This document shows positions 9,821 through 16,796 of a stretch of DNA of 64,000 nucleotides, in pieces. The notes under the pieces were generated by a model that saw only the letters and a program-made list of their open reading frames with translations, was not told where the DNA came from and did no database searches. Position 1 is the stretch's first letter. Each line of letters opens with the position of its first letter. The stretch spans positions 1-64,000 of the forward strand of contig JAHIRD010000112.1 of assembly GCA_018818835.1 (NCBI GenBank), written 5' to 3'. The position numbers and the translations under genes were made by a program. This DNA comes from Pseudomonadota bacterium. Lineage in GTDB: Bacteria > Desulfobacterota > Desulfobacteria > Desulfobacterales > Desulfolunaceae.

Positions 9821-9849
9821 AATAACTCTCGTTCAATGATATCCGCTGA

Positions 9850-11151
9850 TTATTCCTCTAAAGTCTGAAAGACGTTTTGGGGATCCTCACCGTCAAGAAT
9901 TTTCCGAATGCTATTGTTAAACGCCTGGCCGGCAAGTCCGCCAAGACTAATGTCAGGAAAAAGGAAGAGCGATGTCATATCCATTTGAAGCTTGATCAAC
10001 GATAAGAGCTCGGGCCTGATTTGTTTGTCGTTTACGGGTATGTTGGTCACCGGTATCAGCCCTGCCGTAAGCATCAGGTCACGCTGGCATGGCGGGCTGG
10101 TCACCCATTTGGCAAATGCCACAGCAAGGTCCTTTTGCGTACATGTTGCGCTGATGGCCAGATTCATATCGGTTTGCCCCATCCATACGCTGGTGGAGCC
10201 TGTACCGTCATCAAATCTCGGGAATGCCATCACACCGATGGTATCTTCGGCCATGCTGTGCTGGCTGGTAAGATACTGGATAAACCAGGACCCCATCAGC
10301 ATCATGCCAGCCTTACCGCTATAAAACATCTCAATGGTGTCTTGATAACCAATGGTATTGGGTGCCTCCGGAAATGCCCCCAGATTATCCATTTCCTGAA
10401 TAATTTTACCTGCTTTTAAAAAGGCCGGATGGGTCCAGGGCACTGTTTTGTTTTTTACATCTATAAAAAGTGATTCTCCGCCCAGGCGCTGAACAATCTG
10501 ACCGGCCAGCATGCCACCGACCCATGGTTCATTATTACCGAATGCAAGGGGGGTGATCCCGGCTTTCCGCAGATGTTTAATCACGTTTTTCAACTCACGA
10601 TAGGTTGACGGTTCTTCCAAACCCAGTTGTTTGAAAATCGCCTTGTTGTAGAACAGGACCGCCACAGCTTTTACTGTGGGGACAGCATAAATTTTCCCAT
10701 CGTATCGCAATGAATCAAAGGCACTTTGCATAAACAATCGGTGCCACATATAATCCTTTTCAAGAAATTCATCCAGGGGCAGAACCTTTCCCGCTCTTAC
10801 ATAGGGTTCCAGAAAAGCACCGCTCCAGGTCATAAATATATCCGGGGGATTGTTAACCGCCATAAGAACCGGCAGTTTGGTTTTATACTGTTCCACCGAA
10901 TAAAAAACGATGTTAAGGGAAACGGACGGATTGGCCCGTTCAAAGGTGCGGCAGGCCCCCTGAAAGACCTCCCGAACGCCTGTATCGACGGAGGAGCCCC
11001 AAAACAAGAGGCTTAGTGTTTTTGGGGATTTGGGAGTCTCAGGCATGGTGCAATGACCATCATATTCAAAGAACACCATGCTGAAAATGATGATCAACAC
11101 ACTAAAAAACTCAACGTAACAGAATGAATATGTCCTGGGCATAAATTTCAT
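9850..11151 (-). CDS. Extracellular solute-binding protein, family 1 (sugar-type), paired with a sensor kinase
   Basis: The 433-residue protein has an N-terminal membrane/signal segment (~12-28) and the bilobal family-1 pattern: SLLFWGSSVDTGVREVFQG, NNPPDIFMTWSGAFLEPYV, YAVPTVKAVAVLFYNKAIF, and a C-terminal SPPCQRDLMLTAGLIPV. Such proteins normally feed sugars or similar solutes to ABC importers, but no permease or ATPase gene is next to it. Instead the next gene downstream is a histidine kinase, so it more likely acts as a periplasmic ligand receptor for that kinase. GAGG precedes the ATG at 11151. Confidence 0.88.
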   Translation of the reverse strand: MKFMPRTYSFCYVEFFSVLIIIFSMVFFEYDGHCTMPETPKSPKTLSLLFWGSSVDTGVREVFQGACRTFERANPSVSLNIVFYSVEQYKTKLPVLMAVNNPPDIFMTWSGAFLEPYVRAGKVLPLDEFLEKDYMWHRLFMQSAFDSLRYDGKIYAVPTVKAVAVLFYNKAIFKQLGLEEPSTYRELKNVIKHLRKAGITPLAFGNNEPWVGGMLAGQIVQRLGGESLFIDVKNKTVPWTHPAFLKAGKIIQEMDNLGAFPEAPNTIGYQDTIEMFYSGKAGMMLMGSWFIQYLTSQHSMAEDTIGVMAFPRFDDGTGSTSVWMGQTDMNLAISATCTQKDLAVAFAKWVTSPPCQRDLMLTAGLIPVTNIPVNDKQIRPELLSLIKLQMDMTSLFLFPDISLGGLAGQAFNNSIRKILDGEDPQNVFQTLEE

Positions 11152-11223
11152 TCAATCCTCATTGCTGATTTTGGTGTCAATTGCCTCACAAAAACATCCA
11201 TACATCTTATTGTAGCAGCACAT

Positions 11224-11290
11224 TCGAGTACGCGTAAGAGTGCTGTCCTTTGGGGATTGAATACGAGTACACGTGTTTTGGATCGCCAAC
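11224..11290 (+). repeat. Dispersed intergenic repeat, family A partial copy
   Basis: The sequence TTCGAGTACGCGTAAGAG near the left end and GTTTTGGATCGCCAAC at the right end match the right-hand third of the longer copies at 7031 and 32123. The middle differs and includes an extra ATACGAGTACACGTG segment. The left two thirds of the element are absent. Confidence 0.65.
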
Positions 11291-11438
11291 TGCATGATTA
11301 TCAGGAACCCTATCACTTACTATCACGGACTGCAAGGCCCCAGTAAAAAAGTGATGGTGTCATCAAAAGCAGCGGGATGAAATTGTAAAACTCGATTCAA
11401 ATGAATCGATATATTGAACGATTTAAGGAAATCCCGAT

Positions 11439-11540
11439 ATGATGATCTTTGATACGGATATTTTTATTTGGGCTCAGAGAGGGAACGAAAAAGCGATAAA
11501 AACTATGGAGAACGCTGATAAAAGACATCTTTCCATGGCA
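11439..11540 (+). pseudogene. vapC: 3'-truncated VapC-type PIN-domain toxin gene
   Basis: The translation begins MMIFDTDIFIWAQRGNEKA, a typical VapC start with the first catalytic Asp (FDTD), and continues for ~33 residues before running into the 3' end of umuC on the other strand. The rest of the PIN domain, including the remaining acidic residues, is lost. The ATG overlaps the stop of a short upstream frame (RYIERFKEIPI), the arrangement expected for a toxin-antitoxin operon. It cannot encode an active ribonuclease. Confidence 0.7.
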
Positions 11541-12809
11541 TCATCGGACCAAGGGGAGTTGATCCCAGCGGGTGGTCCAGGCCGGGGACCTGTGGTTGAA
11601 CACCGTGGGCCAGGTCCGGGTGGCAGACAAACCGGATGAGGCATATCGCAGGGTGTCTTTGCCCATGGAGGCATTGATCCTGTCCAGGGAATCCATGAGA
11701 CGGGAACTGCGTTCCCGGTCAACCGTATCGAACAGACCCCGTTGAGCCATGGACTCCGAGCCCAGTTCATGGAAGAAAATCCCGGCTTTTTTATACAGAC
11801 AACCTTCTTTGTAAATGGATTCAAGGCAGGAAAGGGCCCCGCGGATGATTTCCGGGCTGTTGTTGGTGGGCACGGAAAGCCGAACCGTTTCCGTATGATA
11901 GTAAAAGCGCTCGGGGCGGAATCGGTCGGTCATCAGAAAAACGGCCATCACCCCTGCCACCAGTTTTTCGCTGCGAAGTTTTTCGCTGCCCCGGGTGGCA
12001 TAGCTGGTCATAGCTTCCCTCAATTCATCAAGGCACCCCACCACCCGGCCAAAACTCCGGGACACGGTTATATTTTTTTTGGGAAGGGGATTGCTGTCCA
12101 GGGGGTAGCAGCTCCGTCCTTTCAGTTCTTCGATCAGACGAAGACCGTTGATTCCCATCTTTTTCCGAATGAAGGCTGCATCTGCATCCCTCAGTTCACG
12201 GGCATTGGTGATACCATAAACCCTCAAAAATTTGGCGTACCTGCGGCCAACGCCCCAGATATCCTCCACCTCGGTGATTTCAAGGGCCCTGTCATGGTAT
12301 CGGGTTTCAGAAAGATCCAGAACGCCCTGGGTCCTGGCAGATTTTTTGGCGATACGGCCTGCGATTTTAGCCAGGGTTTTGGTTTGGGCAATGCCCACGG
12401 AAACAGGGATACCCGTATGTTTTTTCACCGTGGCCCCGATCCGTCGGCCCAGAGCGGTCAGATTCTGCCCCCCCATGTGGGACAGATCAAGAAAGGACTC
12501 GTCAATGGAATAAACTTCCATGTCCGGACAAAAGCCTGAAAGAACCTGGACCACGCGCTGGGACATATCACCATACAGGGCATAATTGGACGAAAGAACC
12601 TGGATACCGTAACGCCTGATCTTGTCTTTTTCCTTGAACACCGGGGCGCCCATACGGATATCCAGCTGTTTCACCTCGTTGGAGCGTGCCACGGCACAGC
12701 CGTCATTGTTGGAAAGCACAATCACGGGTTTTCCTTCAAGACGAGGGTCAAAGACCCGCTCGCAGGACACATAAAAATTATTACAATCCACAAGGGCAAA
12801 CACGGCCAT
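11541..12809 (-). CDS. umuC: UmuC-like Y-family DNA polymerase V catalytic subunit
   Basis: The N-terminus MAVFALVDCNNFYVSCERVF and the SIDESFLDLS motif carry the metal-binding acidic residues of Y-family polymerases, and LSNNDGCAVARS lies between them. HhH motifs follow (~180-215). The C-terminus SPAWTTRWDQLPLV matches UmuC, not DinB. The length is 422 residues. The ATG at 12809 is preferred over a TTG at 12830 because families start at this point; it lies one base after the HAD stop. It probably acts with UmuD' in error-prone lesion bypass. Downstream, its stop codon directly abuts the vapC remnant. Confidence 0.95.
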   Translation of the reverse strand: MAVFALVDCNNFYVSCERVFDPRLEGKPVIVLSNNDGCAVARSNEVKQLDIRMGAPVFKEKDKIRRYGIQVLSSNYALYGDMSQRVVQVLSGFCPDMEVYSIDESFLDLSHMGGQNLTALGRRIGATVKKHTGIPVSVGIAQTKTLAKIAGRIAKKSARTQGVLDLSETRYHDRALEITEVEDIWGVGRRYAKFLRVYGITNARELRDADAAFIRKKMGINGLRLIEELKGRSCYPLDSNPLPKKNITVSRSFGRVVGCLDELREAMTSYATRGSEKLRSEKLVAGVMAVFLMTDRFRPERFYYHTETVRLSVPTNNSPEIIRGALSCLESIYKEGCLYKKAGIFFHELGSESMAQRGLFDTVDRERSSRLMDSLDRINASMGKDTLRYASSGLSATRTWPTVFNHRSPAWTTRWDQLPLVR

Positions 12810-12810
12810 A

Positions 12811-13467
12811 TCACATCCAGCGCCGGACAAGCGCCTCCCTTACATCATGAAAGTCATTCCACCGGACATAGGGCCGATTTTGTTTGTCAAGATAATCGGC
12901 CAGATGCCTCCGGGCAAACACCAGGGATGCGGCCATGGCCATCCCGTGATCCGTGACACCATCGCCCAGAGCCACGGCATCCGTGAAGCTGTAGGTATCC
13001 ATAATTTTCTTTTTGTTGACCAGTTCCGTGCCTTCTTCAAATTCTGAAATCACATGGAGACAAGGGCCTGCCGTATCCACATCCGCCGCATAAATGGCCG
13101 AAGCCCGTTTAGCAATATCGCCAAGCTGGCGTTCCACAAGGCTCCGCAGACCACCGGAGATCACCACAAAGGGCACCTGTTTTTCTTCCAGAAAATCCAG
13201 AAAGGAATCAAGACCCGGCCGTAAGGGGGTTCCGTTCACAAAATCCAACATCTCCTCATAGCGGGAAGACGGGATGGATTCCACAATGGTACGAATTCCC
13301 TCTTTCAGAGTCAGGGTTCCTTTGAAAATATCCTTGAGCATCCGGTCCACCACATCTGCCGCGAAATGGCGGCATACTTTAACAAAAGTGTCTTCCACGG
13401 TGATGGTTCCATCAAAATCGCAGAACACCATACGCGCAACAGGTTCAGTCATACAACTCCATTCCAT
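12811..13467 (-). CDS. HAD-superfamily phosphatase (MtnX/SerB-like) between umuD and umuC
   Basis: All four HAD motifs are present: FCDFDGTIT (nucleophile and acid Asp), VISGG, the Lys in ELVNKKKIMD, and LGDGVTDHGMA. The 218-residue length and the motif spacing fit the MtnX/phosphoserine-phosphatase-like group. The substrate cannot be told; no methionine-salvage gene is nearby. Two starts are possible: 13467, following GGGAGG closely, and 13452 (MTEPVAR), following GGAG. It sits between umuD (30-45 bases upstream) and umuC (one base downstream), so it is almost certainly co-expressed with the mutagenesis genes. Confidence 0.85.
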   Translation of the reverse strand: MEWSCMTEPVARMVFCDFDGTITVEDTFVKVCRHFAADVVDRMLKDIFKGTLTLKEGIRTIVESIPSSRYEEMLDFVNGTPLRPGLDSFLDFLEEKQVPFVVISGGLRSLVERQLGDIAKRASAIYAADVDTAGPCLHVISEFEEGTELVNKKKIMDTYSFTDAVALGDGVTDHGMAMAASLVFARRHLADYLDKQNRPYVRWNDFHDVREALVRRWM

Positions 13468-13496
13468 AACCTCCCTTTCGGGCGGTTATGTGACAT

Positions 13497-13928
13497 TCAC
13501 AGAGCATGAATCACGCTGGTGACCACACCCCAAATTTCAAAGGTCATATCCCCATGGATCTCCATGGGCGGATAAGCATCATTTTCCGCCACAAGCACAA
13601 TGTTTCCATGGCTGATCCGCAGCCGTTTCACGGTCAGATCTCCGTTGACCACGGCAATAACAACACGTTTATCCACGGCCGTAAGGGACCGGTCCACCAC
13701 CAGAATATCATCGGGATGAATCCCGGCTCCAATCATGGAGTCTCCGGCCACTCTCACAAAAAAGGTAGCGGCCGGATGTTTCACAAGATGTGCATTCAGG
13801 TCCAGGCGTCCTTCTACATAGTCATCGGCCGGAGATGGGAATCCGGCCGTCACAGATGCCATAAAAAGGGGGCGTTCGCAAAACGTTTCAAAGGACGGCT
13901 CGTAAACAGCCTTGATGTCCGATACCAT
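13497..13928 (-). CDS. umuD: UmuD-like S24 peptidase, translesion-synthesis accessory protein
   Basis: The protein has the UmuD/LexA S24 layout: a candidate Ala-Gly autocleavage site (TAGFPSPADDYVE, ~22-34), the catalytic Ser in VAGDSMIGAGI (~67) and the catalytic Lys in DKRVVIAVVNGDLTVKRL. There is no helix-turn-helix, which separates it from LexA. The start at 13928 is set by AAGGAGTCG six bases upstream; its length (143 residues) matches UmuD. In the known system RecA-stimulated cleavage gives UmuD', which joins UmuC to form Pol V. Confidence 0.93.
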   Translation of the reverse strand: MVSDIKAVYEPSFETFCERPLFMASVTAGFPSPADDYVEGRLDLNAHLVKHPAATFFVRVAGDSMIGAGIHPDDILVVDRSLTAVDKRVVIAVVNGDLTVKRLRISHGNIVLVAENDAYPPMEIHGDMTFEIWGVVTSVIHAL

Positions 13929-13938
13929 AATCGACTCC

Positions 13939-14385
13939 TTAAGAAGGCCTTTCATCCCGTGAATTCCAGGCAATCAGTTTATCCAGGATCAAACCGTTGA
14001 ACCGGCGTCCGCTGGAGGTAAAAAGCCATCCCAGATGGGCCATGCAGGCTCGGCAGACGGCTATCTGCCAGTGGAATCCCGCAAACCAGGTGAACTCATA
14101 GGATGATTCACTGGAATAAGCACAGCCCGGAGCATGACAAAAACAGCCGATATCAAAAAACAAACCATGGGGATTGGCAAAACTGTGGGTATGGGCCCCG
14201 TTCACCTCGATCTTTTCCGATGCGGAAGTCACAAGCCCCATACAGGCCCGGCACAACAAGAACTCGCCTGTGCCTGAATGGGTATCCACCGGCTTATTCA
14301 GAGCAACCGGGGCCTTTGACGGACGGTGTTTTTCCGTTCCAGGACGGAACAACGTCGGCTGTTCGTTTGTATCGAGCATCATCAT
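13939..14385 (-). CDS. CULT-domain (cereblon-like, thalidomide-binding-fold) protein
   Basis: Residues ~42-140 fit the CULT domain known from the C-terminal part of eukaryotic cereblon and from single-domain bacterial proteins. Two CxxC pairs for zinc are present (LLCRACM, AVCRACM), with NPHGLFFDIGCF between them. The three aromatic-cage tryptophans occur in EFTWFAGFHW and HLGWLF. The fold binds cyclic imides such as thalidomide and, in cereblon, C-terminal cyclic imide degrons; the role of bacterial single-domain members is unknown. The stop is 10 bases before umuD, placing the gene at the head of a CULT-umuD-HAD-umuC group. The N-terminal ~40 residues look unstructured. Confidence 0.85.
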   Translation of the reverse strand: MMMLDTNEQPTLFRPGTEKHRPSKAPVALNKPVDTHSGTGEFLLCRACMGLVTSASEKIEVNGAHTHSFANPHGLFFDIGCFCHAPGCAYSSESSYEFTWFAGFHWQIAVCRACMAHLGWLFTSSGRRFNGLILDKLIAWNSRDERPS

Positions 14386-14393
14386 GGTTTATC

Positions 14394-14411
14394 TGTCGTT
14401 GCTGAAGGACA
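14394..14411. promoter_or_regulatory. Candidate operator (TGTC-N10-GACA) ahead of the CULT-umuDC group
   Basis: An inverted repeat TGTC...GACA with a 10-base spacer lies nine bases upstream of the CULT start. A LexA-type site would be expected near here if the group is SOS-controlled, but I do not know this lineage's SOS box and a short inverted repeat can occur by chance. Confidence 0.2.
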
Positions 14412-14476
14412 CGTTATTTGTTTTTCCAACAGGATTTATAGGTCCCATAGGGCATAATACATCACCATCGTTTATC

Positions 14477-15259
14477 TTACACGCTCAGGTGTTTAAAATC
14501 AAAAAGATTCATGTCGGCAAGCTGGGAGGGTTCGATATTCTGGAGGCTATTGAAGATTTTTTCAATTCGGCCCGGGAATTCTTTTTTCCATGTTTTGAGC
14601 ATGGCCTTGACCACCTGGCGCTGGGTGCTTTCCGAGGCCCCGCAGAGGTTGCCGGGGATCACGGGGAACTCCATTAGCCGGGCGTAGCGTGAAAGGTCCT
14701 CTTCCGCCATATAGGCCATGGGCCGAATGACGACATTTTTTTTGCTGTCCGTGAGCAATTTTGGAGGCATGGCCTTCATTTTCCCGCCGTAGAACAGGTT
14801 TAAAAACAAGGTTTCCACAATATCGTCCCGATGATGACCCAGAGCAATTTTCTGCATATGATGTTCTTCGGCAAAACGGTACAAGGCCCCCCGTCTAAGC
14901 CTGGAACAGAGCCCGCACATGGTTTTTCCCGGTGGAATTTTTGCTTTGATGGTGCCGTAGATATCCTGCTCAATGATGTGAAACTCTATACCCAGAGTGG
15001 TAAAATAATCAGGCAGAACCTGCCTGGGAAACCCGGGGAAATTCTGGTCCACCCCCACGGCGATCACATCGAATTTAACAGGCGACTGTCTGCGAAAGGC
15101 CAGAAGAATATCGAGAAGTGCAAAGGAATCCTTGCCCCCTGAATGACAGACCATGACCCGGTCCCCCTGATCAATCATGCCATAATCCCGCGCCGCCTTG
15201 GCCATCAGAAAAACAAGATGGCGACGGAGGCTGTCTGCTTTATGTTTTGATGACGTCAT
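14477..15259 (-). CDS. ttcA: TtcA: tRNA 2-thiocytidine(32) synthetase
   Basis: The PP-loop SGGKDSFALLD (~41-51) binds ATP, and the CGLCSRLRRG CxxC (~117) plus the downstream CGASES cysteine supply the iron-sulfur/thiolation cysteines of the TtcA family. The length (260 residues) is normal. The enzyme thiolates cytidine 32 of some tRNAs. Its ATG overlaps the stop of the alpha/beta hydrolase gene by four bases, so it is the last member of the long envelope operon. Confidence 0.92.
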   Translation of the reverse strand: MTSSKHKADSLRRHLVFLMAKAARDYGMIDQGDRVMVCHSGGKDSFALLDILLAFRRQSPVKFDVIAVGVDQNFPGFPRQVLPDYFTTLGIEFHIIEQDIYGTIKAKIPPGKTMCGLCSRLRRGALYRFAEEHHMQKIALGHHRDDIVETLFLNLFYGGKMKAMPPKLLTDSKKNVVIRPMAYMAEEDLSRYARLMEFPVIPGNLCGASESTQRQVVKAMLKTWKKEFPGRIEKIFNSLQNIEPSQLADMNLFDFKHLSV

Positions 15260-16113
15260 TTAAAATCCAGAGATTGTCTATAAAAATCCAGCATTTTCAT
15301 CTGATAGATGGACCCCTGGGCCGTCAAAGCCGAAATATGCCTACCCCGGTCCACGGTCAGAAAGGTCTTGGGTTCTTTAGCCCGCTCATAGAGCATCTGG
15401 CCGTGGTGATAGGGCACCACCTCATCATCAATGCCATGGATGATCAAAACGGGAATGGGTGAAATAGCTTCGATCAGGTTACCTGAATGAAAGGAATCGG
15501 TGGCCATCACATAGGACAAGGGCCATTTAAACCAGCCGATGACCGGAATGTCTCCGATCTTATCCCGGACAATGGTTCGATAGGAATAAAAGCTGCTGTC
15601 AACAACCAGGGCACGAACAGCAGCATCACCAGCCACAGCAGCCACGGCAATGGCATTGGCACCGCCCAGACTCTGACCCAGAAAAACGATACGGTCTTTA
15701 TCCACATCATTCCGGGACAGGGTGTAATCAAGTGCTGCCATTGAGTCCTCAAACACGCCTTGCCTGAAGGGTCTCCCCTGGGATGCACCGTATCCCCTGT
15801 AATCAAACATCAGAACATTGCAGCCTTTGTAGGGCAGCCAGCTCACAAACCTCAGATGCGCCGAGATATTGGCGGCATTGCCATGGAAATGAATAACCGT
15901 GGCCCAGGCCTGACCCCTTGCCGGAATAAACCATCCATGAAGCTGTGTGCCGTCTTTACTGGCAAAGGTCACATCCTCATAAACAAGGCCCGAATCCGAG
16001 GGGTTTGAATAATCATTCTGGTTGGGATGGTAAAACAGTCCGTTGGCGCACCCCGAAATCCACAGGAGAGATAACAGACTGACAGCAATAAGGACATGTT
16101 TTGTTTTCATCAT
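15256..16113 (-). CDS. Alpha/beta hydrolase lipoprotein
   Basis: A signal peptide ends in a lipobox (WISGC, Cys ~22). The rest is an alpha/beta hydrolase: HFHGNAANIS (oxyanion), FDYRGYGASQG, the nucleophile elbow GQSLGGANA, a late acid region (HGIDDEVVPYHHG) and the catalytic His near GRHIS. The 285-residue protein resembles the YfhR/BEM46 serine hydrolases, whose substrates are mostly unknown. It overlaps genes on both sides by four bases or fewer, so it is translationally coupled in the envelope operon. It has the same general design as the cytosolic hydrolase at 57493. Confidence 0.88.
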   Translation of the reverse strand: MMKTKHVLIAVSLLSLLWISGCANGLFYHPNQNDYSNPSDSGLVYEDVTFASKDGTQLHGWFIPARGQAWATVIHFHGNAANISAHLRFVSWLPYKGCNVLMFDYRGYGASQGRPFRQGVFEDSMAALDYTLSRNDVDKDRIVFLGQSLGGANAIAVAAVAGDAAVRALVVDSSFYSYRTIVRDKIGDIPVIGWFKWPLSYVMATDSFHSGNLIEAISPIPVLIIHGIDDEVVPYHHGQMLYERAKEPKTFLTVDRGRHISALTAQGSIYQMKMLDFYRQSLDFK

Positions 16114-16793
16114 TCCACGGTTAACAGAACAGGATCTTTCTGATGGTTGGCAATATAAGTCTTCCCTTTTTTTCTAAACACCACCACCCCTTCCAGGTAG
16201 TCTATTTTACCAAAGTCTTCATGGGGAAGCCCAAGTCCGTATTCTTTGAGAAGATACATATTCCAGTCATGGGTCACAGACACCTGGAGTATGTTTTTTT
16301 CAGATTCCATCAAGCCGCCCACCATAAACCGTAACATCCGGCGGGCTGCCTGGCCGGAGTTCATCAAAATGGATTCGTCAATATGACCGTCTATCCAATT
16401 GCGGATAAACATCACCGTATCCTGCTCTATAATCAGGTCAACGACTTTTTTGAGATGTCTTACATAAAAGGGAGACAAATGTTCAGCCACCCGGTTGTTC
16501 CGGGTCAAGCCGCCGGTCTTTTTCACAAAGCCCTTATCAAGAAGGTAGGCTGTTTCAATACAACGGCCAATATAACTCGAAAAAAATTCCAGACTAAGAT
16601 TTTCAGGAAAGGTTGCCCCCAGGGCAAGTGCCATATCTCTCCCTTTGGGGGTCAGGCACATGAAGGGTTCCATTTTAATGTCTTGGTCATAATTCCGGGC
16701 CGAGTGACGGATGACCAGGGACAATTTATCAATCCCCTGTTTATTCAAATCTCGTATCAGTGATGCTGTGGGTGATGTGAGGCTTGTGTCCAT
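16110..16793 (-). CDS. Histidine-phosphatase-superfamily protein
   Basis: The sequence LVIRHSARN (~26-34) carries the RHxxR catalytic motif. SSYIGRCIETAYLL supplies the second Arg and a Glu, and SVTHDWN near the C-terminus supplies the second catalytic His, as in the branch-2-like histidine phosphatases. The length is 227 residues and there is no signal peptide. The substrate is unknown. It begins three bases after msbA and its stop overlaps the next start, so it belongs to the same transcript. Confidence 0.8.
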   Translation of the reverse strand: MDTSLTSPTASLIRDLNKQGIDKLSLVIRHSARNYDQDIKMEPFMCLTPKGRDMALALGATFPENLSLEFFSSYIGRCIETAYLLDKGFVKKTGGLTRNNRVAEHLSPFYVRHLKKVVDLIIEQDTVMFIRNWIDGHIDESILMNSGQAARRMLRFMVGGLMESEKNILQVSVTHDWNMYLLKEYGLGLPHEDFGKIDYLEGVVVFRKKGKTYIANHQKDPVLLTVE

Positions 16794-16796
16794 GAA

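Larger units (their letters stand above)
11152..11540. other. Intergenic region with partial repeat A and vapC remnant
   Basis: This 389-base stretch holds a partial repeat A copy (11224-11290) and a truncated PIN-domain gene (11439-11540). Just before it is a short reading frame tail (RYIERFKEIPI, stop at 11438-11440) that could be the end of the matching antitoxin. No other gene is visible. Confidence 0.55.

Noticed and set aside
11742-12539. 265-codon plus-strand frame
   Set aside because: Antisense to umuC, with no family motif or ribosome-binding site.
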